DNA from: Octadecabacter algicola
GTDB lineage: Bacteria > Pseudomonadota > Alphaproteobacteria > Rhodobacterales > Rhodobacteraceae
Length of the DNA: 64,000 bases
Reading direction: 5' to 3'
Assembly (NCBI RefSeq): GCF_021532625.1
Contig: NZ_JAKGAR010000003.1
Span: 124,001 to 188,000, forward strand
Below, piece by piece: positions 56,361 to 64,000 of the stretch. The translations under genes were made by a program, and so were the position numbers. Position 1 is the stretch's first letter; each line of letters starts with the position of its first letter. The notes below the pieces were generated by a model. It was not told where the DNA came from. It saw only the letters and a list, made by a program, of their open reading frames with translations, and searched no databases.

Positions 56361-57353
56361 TCACTCATTGTCATGCTTTGCGCCAGTCAATGTGCTGAGT
56401 GTGCCAAAAGACTGCCGAATAATCTCATCCGTTGTCTTGAAGCGAAAGCCAGATCCGCCGCCCGGAAACACGCTTTCGAAGGGCAGTTCGACGGCGATAT
56501 CCACGTCATCCGGCTTTGACGGCCTTGGACTAGGGCGCTGCGTTGTAGCCGCAATAGCTGTGGTGCCTTGGGGCTTGAAGGTCCCCCATGGCGATACTTC
56601 GGTAGGTTGTGATACCGGTGATGCCTTCTGGCTCGGTTGTTGTGCTTGCGCTGCGGCCCGTTCACGGTTCTTCGCTTGCGCGGCATTGCGTTTCGCAGCG
56701 TCCGCCTTACCAAGAAACATCCGCAAGCCTCCGATCAAGGCAAGAAATGCAGCAATTCCCGCGAGCGCTACCGCCACGGCCATCGTTTCATCTGCACGCT
56801 CAAAGATGTAACCTCGCCGGTTCCCCATGAACGGCTCGATTACAAGGACACCCGTCGATCGCGGTACGCCCATACGCGCAAGCCCCGCATCGACATCAGC
56901 TGCCCAAACTTGGTTACGGCTTAGCTGCCCATTGATTGCGACGGAAATGTTTTCACCCGTCGTTTGGGCGGCCAAGTAGCGTTCCAACTGTTGAAGCGAG
57001 TCGGGCTCGACGACCAGCACAGCCGCAACTCCCTGCCCTTCGTCGTCGGCAAGCAGGACAAACAAGCGCTCTGACCCGCCCACATCAATTTGACCGATAG
57101 GGAGATCGGAAAAATAAAGTCCTTCGATATGAACCTCGCCATAAGACGTCACGTCTTGCGGGGTCCAATCTGACAGCCGTGTCGCAGCCGGCACGTTGTC
57201 AGAACCTTGGTTTTCCGCTTCCAATCTGGCGAAAAGGTGATTTTCATATTCACTGTAAGCGAGGCTTCCGACCCATATCGCGAGCGCGATGTAGACAACC
57301 CACGGCAATTTAAACAGCCAGCGTAAATACCAAGGTAGAAACATCTTAAGCAT
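56361..57353 (-). CDS. Two-TM protein with extracytoplasmic domain (unknown)
   Basis: 330 aa. A membrane segment near 16-34, an extracytoplasmic domain (about 40-205), a second membrane segment (about 207-229), then an Ala/Gln/Pro-rich cytoplasmic tail to the end. Not recognised as a known family. Its ATG shares a base with the stop of the acyltransferase gene (1-nt overlap), so the two are coupled. May take part in envelope or polysaccharide biology with the acyltransferase. Confidence 0.6.
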   Translation of the reverse strand: MLKMFLPWYLRWLFKLPWVVYIALAIWVGSLAYSEYENHLFARLEAENQGSDNVPAATRLSDWTPQDVTSYGEVHIEGLYFSDLPIGQIDVGGSERLFVLLADDEGQGVAAVLVVEPDSLQQLERYLAAQTTGENISVAINGQLSRNQVWAADVDAGLARMGVPRSTGVLVIEPFMGNRRGYIFERADETMAVAVALAGIAAFLALIGGLRMFLGKADAAKRNAAQAKNRERAAAQAQQPSQKASPVSQPTEVSPWGTFKPQGTTAIAATTQRPSPRPSKPDDVDIAVELPFESVFPGGGSGFRFKTTDEIIRQSFGTLSTLTGAKHDNE

Positions 57354-58024
57354 TACAAGTCAGTCCGTTGCGCATGAAGAAGCACCTTTAGATCACCGCC
57401 GCAAATGGCGGCTTCGTTTTGGACAATGACATCAATTGGCCAGTCCCACCAAGCGATTTCCAGAAGCTTTGCACAAGTCGCATCATCAAAGCGCCGACGG
57501 AGCGGTTTGGCGGGGTTTCCCGCAACAATCGTGTAGGGTGGGATGTGTCCCGACACGACCGACTTCGCGCCGATGATACAACCTGACCCAATATCGGCAC
57601 CGGGCAATATCGTCGCCCCCTGCCCGATCCAAACGTCGTCTCCGATAGATGTATCCGGCCCTGCGTCAGGCATCGATGGGCGTTTGCGATCCATATCAAG
57701 GAAGACTGCAAACGGAAAACTGCTGAACCCGTCGTAACGATGATTGGCCGAGGAAGTGATGAACGTCACACCATCCGCGATCTGACAAAACTTACCGATG
57801 CGCAACACCTCGGGGCTTTGCGGATAGAGGTAGGGTGCCAGATGAAAGGCCCAATCCTGCGGAGGCACGTGGGCGCTGGCATATGTGTAATCGCCGACCT
57901 GTATGTTCGGGTTGGTAATGGCCGCACTTAAAAAGACGGTACCTTTGTGCAGCGTACCGTCGGGCAGGATGACAGGATAAAGCGTATCAGGAGATGGAAA
58001 CGGGCGTGGAGGAAGTGGGGCCAT
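57353..58024 (-). CDS. CatB-type hexapeptide O-acetyltransferase
   Basis: 223 aa. Left-handed beta-helix repeats (IGDDVWIGQGATILPGADIG then SGCIIGAKSVVSGHIPPYTI) and catalytic-loop SSANHRYDGFSSFPF, the xenobiotic/streptogramin acetyltransferase layout. Acetyl-CoA-dependent O-acetylation, substrate unknown. Strong RBS (AAAGGAGG). First of a two-gene unit after the tuf terminator. Confidence 0.82.
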   Translation of the reverse strand: MAPLPPRPFPSPDTLYPVILPDGTLHKGTVFLSAAITNPNIQVGDYTYASAHVPPQDWAFHLAPYLYPQSPEVLRIGKFCQIADGVTFITSSANHRYDGFSSFPFAVFLDMDRKRPSMPDAGPDTSIGDDVWIGQGATILPGADIGSGCIIGAKSVVSGHIPPYTIVAGNPAKPLRRRFDDATCAKLLEIAWWDWPIDVIVQNEAAICGGDLKVLLHAQRTDL

Positions 58025-58145
58025 GATGGGCCTCCTTTGTTCAATGTTGAAATAGGAACATGGATCAAAGGTGAATTGTCATCGCTGCCTCCTGTCGCTC
58101 GACCAAAGGATAGCGACAGGTCGCGATAAATCAAAGCCCCCACAC

Positions 58146-58174
58146 AAAAAGGCCCCCGCATTTCTGCGGGGGCC
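58146..58174 (-). terminator. Terminator of tuf copy 2
   Basis: Same 9-bp stem as copy 1 (58151-58159 with 58166-58174) with five T on the minus strand. Confidence 0.9.
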
Positions 58175-58285
58175 TTCTTTATTCGTTCAACCGTTCGCGG
58201 TCATCCACTCTCGTGAACTTTCTTACAGAAAGGCACTGCGTGGGTACCCGCTGAGGTGCGTTCGGGCCGAGGCCCGAGCCGCCCC

Positions 58286-59461
58286 TTAGTCGAGGATTTT
58301 GGATACAACGCCGGAACCGACTGTGCGGCCGCCTTCGCGGATCGCAAAGCGCAGGCCTTCTTCCATCGCGATTGGTGCGATGAGCTCAGCGGAGAACTTC
58401 AGGTTGTCGCCTGGCATAACCATTTCTGTGCCCTCAGGAAGAACAACAGTGCCTGTTACGTCAGTTGTGCGGAAGTAGAACTGTGGACGGTAGTTCGCGA
58501 AGAATGGCGTGTGACGGCCGCCTTCGTCTTTGGTCAAGATGTAGACCTCAGCTTCGAACTTTGTGTGTGGGTTCACGGAACCTGGCTTACACAGAACCTG
58601 ACCACGCTCAACGCCTTCACGGTCAACGCCGCGCAGCAATGCGCCGATGTTGTCACCAGCTTCACCGCGGTCAAGCAGCTTGCGGAACATTTCAACACCA
58701 GTACAGGTTGTTTTGGATGTGTCGCGGATACCAACGATTTCGATTTCGTCGCCAACGTTGATCACGCCACGCTCAACACGGCCTGTTACAACTGTACCAC
58801 GGCCAGAGATCGAGAACACGTCCTCAACTGGCATCAGGAACGGCTGGTCAACAGCACGTGCAGGTGTCGGGATGAACTCGTCAACAGCAGCCATCAAAGC
58901 GCGGATGGAGTTTTCGCCGATTTCTGGGTCACGGTCTTCCATAGCAGCCAGAGCAGAGCCCGGGATCACTGGAATGTCGTCGCCGTTGTAGTCGTAAGAA
59001 GACAACAGTTCACGGATTTCCATTTCGACGAGCTCAAGAAGCTCTTCGTCGTCAACCTGGTCAACTTTGTTCATGTAGACAACCATCTCAGGAATACCAA
59101 CCTGACGGCCAAGCAGGATGTGCTCGCGTGTCTGTGGCATTGGGCCGTCAGCTGCGTTCACAACCAAGATCGCGCCGTCCATCTGAGCAGCACCAGTGAT
59201 CATGTTTTTCACGTAGTCAGCGTGACCTGGGCAGTCAACGTGCGCGTAGTGGCGGTTCTCTGTTTCGTACTCAACGTGCGCTGTGGAAATCGTGATACCA
59301 CGTGCTTTTTCTTCTGGCGCGCCGTCAATCTGGTCGTACGCTTGGAAGTCACCGAAATACTTGGTGATCGCCGCTGTCAGTGTCGTCTTGCCGTGGTCAA
59401 CGTGGCCGATTGTGCCGATGTTAACGTGCGGTTTATTACGTTCAAACTTTTCCTTAGCCAT
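58286..59461 (-). CDS. tuf: Elongation factor Tu (copy 2)
   Basis: 391 aa, predicted protein identical to copy 1. Here tuf is a single-gene unit behind its own promoter, with parC and a lipoprotein upstream and the acyltransferase downstream after a terminator. Two copies are normal in alphaproteobacteria. Confidence 0.98.
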   Translation of the reverse strand: MAKEKFERNKPHVNIGTIGHVDHGKTTLTAAITKYFGDFQAYDQIDGAPEEKARGITISTAHVEYETENRHYAHVDCPGHADYVKNMITGAAQMDGAILVVNAADGPMPQTREHILLGRQVGIPEMVVYMNKVDQVDDEELLELVEMEIRELLSSYDYNGDDIPVIPGSALAAMEDRDPEIGENSIRALMAAVDEFIPTPARAVDQPFLMPVEDVFSISGRGTVVTGRVERGVINVGDEIEIVGIRDTSKTTCTGVEMFRKLLDRGEAGDNIGALLRGVDREGVERGQVLCKPGSVNPHTKFEAEVYILTKDEGGRHTPFFANYRPQFYFRTTDVTGTVVLPEGTEMVMPGDNLKFSAELIAPIAMEEGLRFAIREGGRTVGSGVVSKILD

Positions 59462-59519
59462 GATCTAGGCGCCTTGTCATTCGGGGGCACATAAGCGTGC
59501 CCTGTTCAACATCGCGGGC

Positions 59520-59548
59520 GATGTAATTCGGAATGACTGGGAAATCAA
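59520..59548 (-). promoter_or_regulatory. Probable promoter of tuf copy 2
   Basis: Minus strand: -35 TTGATT (59543-59548), 17-bp spacer, -10 TACATC (59520-59525), discriminator GCCCGCG. Fits the ribosomal-unit style in spacing and discriminator but lacks the C-rich spacer. Confidence 0.5.
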
Positions 59549-59567
59549 GTGTGAGTTACAAAGCGGC

Positions 59568-60215
59568 CTAATTCACAACCAAGTCTGCGGGTGGTTCCTG
59601 CTCAGGCACGATGAGCTCCGGATTGTCCTCAAGCACGTTGCCCTGGATGATCGTCGCGTCCTCTTCCAGAACCTCAGGAACGCCACCGAACCAATCCGCA
59701 TTTTCGCGCATGGTGCGTTCGATTGCGCGGGCTGCATTGAATGACAAGCCTTCCATCTGAGCCTCAGCGTCCCGCGTAAAACCGGACCCCAGCAAAGGAA
59801 CCGTGCAGCACGGTTCAAATACCGTGATCTGAATGGCTTCGTCATTAAGCTTTGTCTGGGTGGAATCCTCAAAGAAGTTCACGGAGAAGATCAGGACGGA
59901 TTTTGGAGAATAGACAAGCGGCACTCCGGGGTAAGCCAATACATAGGCTTCTACGGCAACGCCAATATGGAAGTACTTATCGCCGAAATAGCGCGCCTCT
60001 CCGAAACGATCATCAACGGCAGCAACCATAGCCGCTTGCCATTCATCGTCCGTGATCGTGCGCGAAAACGGGCCAAGCACAGGTTCATTTACGACTGCGA
60101 TGTTGTGGCCAAGGCGAAAGGTGCCGATTGGATCGGGAGTTTCAGTCAGGTCGTCACGAATACCACCACAGGCTGTCAAAACGATCAGCCCCATCAAAGC
60201 CACAAAAATCCGCAT
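59568..60215 (-). CDS. Putative lipoprotein
   Basis: 215 aa from ATG 60213-60215. Signal peptide II MRIFVALMGLIVLTACGG with lipobox LTAC, Cys16 lipidated. Mature part ends with an acidic tail (EEDATIIQGNVLEDNPEL). Family not recognised. Follows parC by about 98 nt and may be cotranscribed with it. Confidence 0.75.
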   Translation of the reverse strand: MRIFVALMGLIVLTACGGIRDDLTETPDPIGTFRLGHNIAVVNEPVLGPFSRTITDDEWQAAMVAAVDDRFGEARYFGDKYFHIGVAVEAYVLAYPGVPLVYSPKSVLIFSVNFFEDSTQTKLNDEAIQITVFEPCCTVPLLGSGFTRDAEAQMEGLSFNAARAIERTMRENADWFGGVPEVLEEDATIIQGNVLEDNPELIVPEQEPPADLVVN

Positions 60216-60312
60216 GCCATTCCCTTTGGTTAATAGCTTATGCCTATCGCAAGGACCGCGATCTCGCAATCAATTGCAGATGATAGCCAAGTTTGCCCCA
60301 GCGATAGACCGC

Positions 60313-62721
60313 TTATGTAAACGTGTTGTCCCTTGGGAAGCCGCGCGGCGCCATACGGCCCGTGCCCGCGCGTTTTGCGGTCCACTCGGCCAGTTCGGTT
60401 TCGGTGCGGGTACGTCCCGCTGGGTCAAGCCAGCTGAGACCATCCTCGAGAGTGAACGTTGTCGCGTCTGACAATCCGCCGTCTTTGTATTTCTGAAGAC
60501 GGACACCCTTGCCGCGGCCCATTTCAGGCAATTCTTCGAGAGGGAACAACAGAACCTTGCGGTTTTCACCGACGCAAGCAACGTGATCACCATTTACCGT
60601 TGAACAGACTTTAGCCCGCACGTCGCCTTTGACGTTCAAGACCTGTTTGCCTGCACGCGTCTGTGCGATCACGTCATTTTCAGGCACGACGAAACCATCA
60701 CCTGCGGAAGACGCCACGAGAAGTTTATTACCCGGCTGGTGAATGAACAGCGCCGTGATTTCAGCCTCATTCGGCAGATCCACCATCAAACGCAACGGTT
60801 CGCCCATGCCGCGCCCCCCCGGAAGAGTGGAAGCGCCGAGGGTGTAGAACCGCCCGTTGCTGCCAAACACCAGCAAGCGGTCGGTGGTTTGGGCGTGGAA
60901 GATGAAACGGCCCTCGTCGCCGTCTTTGAATTTCAACTCGCGGGACAGATCGATGTGACCTGTCATTGCGCGAATCCAACCCATCTTGGAACAGACAACT
61001 GTGATCGGTTCTTTGTCGATCATCGCCTCAAGTGGAACGTCCTCGACTTCGCCGGCTTCGGCAAAAGTCGTGCGGCGTGCCCCGCCTTCCACGCCGGACC
61101 CGAACAATTTGCGAGTTTCGCGCAATTGTTCTGCGATGGATTTCCACTGCAGGTCTTCGCTGTCCAGCAAGTCCTCTAGCCCAGCGCGTTCGAGCATCAA
61201 CTCGTCCCGTTCTTTTACGAGAGCTTCTTCCTCAAGGCGGCGCAAGCTACGCAAACGCATGTTAAGGATGGCTTCAGCTTGCACGTCAGACAAGCCGTTT
61301 TCACGACCAGCATATGACGACGGAACTTTGCGTTCGCTGTCTTCTGCCCATGTCGGGGCGATCGCATCTTCGTCTACAAGCAGTGACAGGCTAGACACAT
61401 CAACACCCGCAAGTGGTGACTTATAATCAGCCTCGGTCATGGCGCGCGGGATAGCAGATTGGTGCGCTGTGCTCCAATCCTCATACATCAGTGCCGCCTT
61501 TGGGTCGTCATCATAACGAATGATGTCGATCACGCGGTCCAGATTTAGGAAGGCGGTGATCAGGCCGGACAGAACCTCAAGGCGGTTGTCGATCTTGGCG
61601 ACACGGTACCGAGAACGGCGGATCAACACATCGCGACGGTGATCAAGGAAGGCGCGCAGTACTTCTTTGAGGCTACAGACCTTAGGCGTCAGACCGTCGA
61701 TCAGCACGTTCATGTTGAGGCTAAACCGCGTTTCCAGATCAGAGTTACGGTAGAGCATGCCCATCAGGACTTCCACATCGACGTTCTTGGATTTCGGTTC
61801 CAGAACGATGCGAATGTCATCGGCGGATTCATCACGCACATCTGCTAGAATCGGAATCTTTTTGGTCTGGATAACCTCGGCCAGCTTTTCGATCAGCTTG
61901 GATTTTTGCACCTGATAGGGAATCTCGGTGACGATGACCTGCCACTGCCCACGACCCAGGTCCTCAACCTCATACTTACACCGCAGACGAAAGCCGCCTT
62001 TACCGGTGCGGTAAGCCTCGGCGATGTTTTCTTTTGGTTCGACGATTACGCCGCCCGTCGGAAAATCCGGGCCCGGAATGTATTCGAGCAGCGTTTCATC
62101 CCGTGCATTTGGCGCTTTGATCAGATGTAAACACGCGCCGATCAGTTCTTCGAGGTTATGGGGCGGGATGTTCGTTGCCATCCCTACGGCAATCCCGCTT
62201 GAGCCATTCGCCAAGAGGTTCGGGAAGGTTGCAGGCAGAACGGAAGGTTCTTCAAGGCGGCCATCGTAGTTAGGGCGAAAATCGACAACATTTTCGCCAA
62301 GCCCCTCAAGCATCGCCTCTGCGGCAGCTGTCATCCGTGCTTCTGTATATCGCGCGGCCGCAGGGTTATCGCCATCGATGTTACCAAAGTTACCTTGGCC
62401 ATCAACCAGCGGATAGCGCACGTTAAAGTCCTGCGCGAGACGCGCCATCGCGTCGTAAATCGCAGCATCACCGTGAGGGTGGAAATCCCCCATCGTGTCG
62501 CCGCTGATCTTGGCTGACTTCAGAAAACCGCCCTTCGGCGAAAGCTTCAGTCGTGACATGGCATAAAGAATTCTGCGGTGAACGGGCTTTAGCCCATCCC
62601 GTGCATCTGGCAGCGCGCGGTGCATAATTGTCGACAGCGCGTAAGTTAGATACCTCTCACCCAGCGCGCGGCGCAGGGTTTCGGTCGGGTTCATCTTGGG
62701 GTCAATCGTGTCATCGCTCAT
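60313..62721 (-). CDS. parC: DNA topoisomerase IV subunit A
   Basis: 802 aa from ATG 62719-62721 (MSDDTIDPKMNPTETLRRALG). Breakage-reunion domain: PDARDGLKPVHRRILYAM and the DNA gate with AAARYTEARMTAAAEAML, catalytic Tyr in this Tyr-Thr-Glu segment. The quinolone pocket reads FHPHGDAAIYDAM, with Ala at the E. coli Ser80 position and Asp at Glu84. C-terminal beta-propeller lacks the GyrA box, supporting parC rather than gyrA. Confidence 0.95.
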   Translation of the reverse strand: MSDDTIDPKMNPTETLRRALGERYLTYALSTIMHRALPDARDGLKPVHRRILYAMSRLKLSPKGGFLKSAKISGDTMGDFHPHGDAAIYDAMARLAQDFNVRYPLVDGQGNFGNIDGDNPAAARYTEARMTAAAEAMLEGLGENVVDFRPNYDGRLEEPSVLPATFPNLLANGSSGIAVGMATNIPPHNLEELIGACLHLIKAPNARDETLLEYIPGPDFPTGGVIVEPKENIAEAYRTGKGGFRLRCKYEVEDLGRGQWQVIVTEIPYQVQKSKLIEKLAEVIQTKKIPILADVRDESADDIRIVLEPKSKNVDVEVLMGMLYRNSDLETRFSLNMNVLIDGLTPKVCSLKEVLRAFLDHRRDVLIRRSRYRVAKIDNRLEVLSGLITAFLNLDRVIDIIRYDDDPKAALMYEDWSTAHQSAIPRAMTEADYKSPLAGVDVSSLSLLVDEDAIAPTWAEDSERKVPSSYAGRENGLSDVQAEAILNMRLRSLRRLEEEALVKERDELMLERAGLEDLLDSEDLQWKSIAEQLRETRKLFGSGVEGGARRTTFAEAGEVEDVPLEAMIDKEPITVVCSKMGWIRAMTGHIDLSRELKFKDGDEGRFIFHAQTTDRLLVFGSNGRFYTLGASTLPGGRGMGEPLRLMVDLPNEAEITALFIHQPGNKLLVASSAGDGFVVPENDVIAQTRAGKQVLNVKGDVRAKVCSTVNGDHVACVGENRKVLLFPLEELPEMGRGKGVRLQKYKDGGLSDATTFTLEDGLSWLDPAGRTRTETELAEWTAKRAGTGRMAPRGFPRDNTFT

Positions 62722-62885
62722 AGATCGTGTGTACCTAAGCCGCATATGCGCGACAACGGTGAAATAAGACGCGGTTGCGGAATTTTTCCCCGCAATATTC
62801 CCAAATAAGCCCATGACGAATCCATCACGAATTTGTTAACGTGCCTTCAGTGAATGGTACTCATGAATCTCTGGGGGGTTCTTTT

Positions 62886-63386
62886 ATGAAAAGCTATGTA
62901 TGGCTGACGTTCGGGTTTATGGGCTGGGCCTATTACGAAATGTCTGGCGGATCAGAATTTTTACCGGTCGAAATCGAAACTGCGGCGACTGTGATCCAAG
63001 AGGACCAAGGTCCTGAGATCGTTACCCGTTCAAACAGCCCGACATTGCTGGCTGTGTCTACCTCGAACATTTCTTCATCTATCGAAGTTAACGAAGCCGT
63101 TGCTGCCGCCACTGCTTTGGACGCTACTGAGGACGATCAACCAACAGTGGTTCTTGCTGCGGCGCCCGTTTTTGAACCAAAACTCGACATCCGGGAAGTT
63201 ATGGGATCACGCGTGAATATGCGTATGGGGCCTGGGACTGACTTTGACGTCATCACAACATTGAACCCCGGCACCGAGCTGGAAGTTCTAGAAGTGAACG
63301 CAGACGGATGGGCCAACGTAGCGACGGTTGGTCTAGGCATCGAGGGTTGGATGGCAGCACGCCTGCTGACCGAGCCAAAAATCTAA
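62886..63386 (+). CDS. SH3-domain envelope protein
   Basis: 166 aa from ATG 62886 with GGGGGG upstream. N-terminal membrane/signal segment (KSYVWLTFGFMGWAYYEM), low-complexity middle, and a C-terminal bacterial SH3 domain (GSRVNMRMGPGTDFDVITTL then GTELEVLEVNADGWANV and GWMAARLL). SH3b domains bind cell-wall peptides. Divergent from parC with 164 nt between starts. Confidence 0.85.
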   Translation: MKSYVWLTFGFMGWAYYEMSGGSEFLPVEIETAATVIQEDQGPEIVTRSNSPTLLAVSTSNISSSIEVNEAVAAATALDATEDDQPTVVLAAAPVFEPKLDIREVMGSRVNMRMGPGTDFDVITTLNPGTELEVLEVNADGWANVATVGLGIEGWMAARLLTEPKI

Positions 63387-63421
63387 TTGCCGCTGGCGTC
63401 CGCACAATGCATGACGTCAGC

Positions 63422-64000
63422 ATGACAAAATCTATTCTTATCACCGGTTGCTCATCTGGCATTGGGTATGACGCGGCGCACGGGATGCGCGACGCGGGTT
63501 GGCGTGTCTTTGCGTCCTGCCGCCAACAGGCCGATTGTGCCCGCTTGATCGCGGAAGGGTTTGAAAGCCCCCTGTTAGATTACAACGACTCCGCAACTTT
63601 GGAATCCGGCCTAGCTGAAGTTTTGGCAGCAACGGGCGGAACGTTGGATGCGTTGTTCAACAACGGCGGGTTCGGAACCCCTGGTGCAGCCGAAGATTTG
63701 CCGCGAGACGCGCTGCGGGCCAACTTTGAGACCAATGTTTTCGGTGTCCACGATCTGACCACTCGGGTCATTCCAGTCATGCGCGCCCAAGGACATGGAC
63801 GGATCGTCAACCACTCCTCTGTGCTGGGGCTCGTCGCGATGCGATGGCGGTCTGCCTATAACGCGACAAAATTTGCGCTTGAAGGCCTGACCGACACGCT
63901 GCGCCTTGAGATGGCGGACACCGACATCAAGATCGTGACGATGAACACGGGACCGGTGACATCTGACATTCGCAAGAAGTCCATTCCGCATTTCGAAAAG
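63422..64000 (+). CDS. Short-chain dehydrogenase/reductase (SDR), 3' end beyond window
   Basis: 193 codons visible. N-terminal TGCSSGIG (cofactor loop, TGxxxGIG type), NNGG motif, then HSSV and catalytic YNATK. Classical SDR with NAD(P)-binding Rossmann fold. Substrate unknown. Start ATG 63422 lies 36 nt after the SH3 gene stop, so probably cotranscribed; a weak ribosome-binding site. C-terminal substrate-binding part is cut off. Confidence 0.85.
   Translation, partial: MTKSILITGCSSGIGYDAAHGMRDAGWRVFASCRQQADCARLIAEGFESPLLDYNDSATLESGLAEVLAATGGTLDALFNNGGFGTPGAAEDLPRDALRANFETNVFGVHDLTTRVIPVMRAQGHGRIVNHSSVLGLVAMRWRSAYNATKFALEGLTDTLRLEMADTDIKIVTMNTGPVTSDIRKKSIPHFEK

Larger units (their letters stand above)
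58142..59464 (-). repeat. tuf duplication, copy 2
   Basis: Matches 31797-33119 over its whole length as far as I compared, including 3' untranslated region and terminator. Ends right after the tuf start; upstream sequences then diverge. Confidence 0.9.

Noticed and set aside
59568-60269. Longer 233-aa start of the lipoprotein gene
   Set aside because: The extension precedes the signal peptide; the lipobox must be near the N-terminus, so ATG 60213-60215 is the start.
1-64000. CRISPR array, rRNA operon, insertion sequence, prophage or replication origin
   Set aside because: No regular spacer-repeat array, no rRNA segments, no transposase genes or inverted-repeat pairs, and no DnaA-box cluster seen in reading both strands.

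Overview
The window is a chromosomal segment of an alphaproteobacterium, most probably a marine Roseobacter-group Rhodobacteraceae with G+C in the mid-50s by eye. The evidence is the aapJ-aapQ-aapM amino-acid importer, an Atp12 chaperone, a VPLPA-CTERM surface protein, a TIGR02466-type protein, the GTG-started rpsM, and the order tuf - tRNA-Trp - secE - nusG - rplKA - rplJL - rpoBC - rpsLG - fusA - tuf - rpsJ. Almost all core genes lie on the minus strand, so transcription runs from high to low coordinates.

In transcription order: SH3-domain protein and a truncated SDR at the right edge (plus strand), parC, a lipoprotein gene, tuf copy 2, a CatB-like acyltransferase, a membrane protein, tRNA-Trp, a sulfotransferase-like gene, secE-nusG, a fatty acid desaturase (plus), rplK-rplA, a six-TM protein, rplJ-rplL, a VapBC45-type toxin-antitoxin pair, an orphan BrnA-like gene (plus), rpoB - small membrane ORF - rpoC, a secreted protein, a cupin, a DMT transporter, rpsL-rpsG-fusA-tuf copy 1, a small secreted protein, rpsJ-rplC-rplD-rplW, three small plus-strand genes, rplB-rpsS-rplV-rpsC-rplP, a four-gene accessory block, rpmC to rpmD, ppk2-ilvA-brnT-brnA, rplO-secY-adk-orf96, rpsM-rpsK-rpoA-rplQ, a DUF4336-like gene (plus), rarA-crcB-rluC-atp12, and the aap operon running off the left edge.

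The main theme is a ribosomal-protein/RNA-polymerase superoperon cut into separate transcription units by accessory insertions. Most units end in an intrinsic terminator. Most start with a promoter of one shared design: TTG-type -35, exactly 17 bp of often C-rich spacer, a TA-type -10, then a G+C-rich discriminator. Three units (rpsL, rpsJ, rplB) also carry a terminator-like hairpin with a T-rich tail inside the leader, which suggests attenuation. The accessory DNA includes two toxin-antitoxin modules, an orphan antitoxin, several unrecognised membrane or secreted proteins, and a VPLPA-CTERM gene with a perfect FNR-type box at -41.5 of a plausible promoter. The two tuf copies share 1,323 bp, including a 140-nt 3' untranslated region and terminator.

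All coordinates and motifs were read by eye. Family names are recognition calls; no searches were run.
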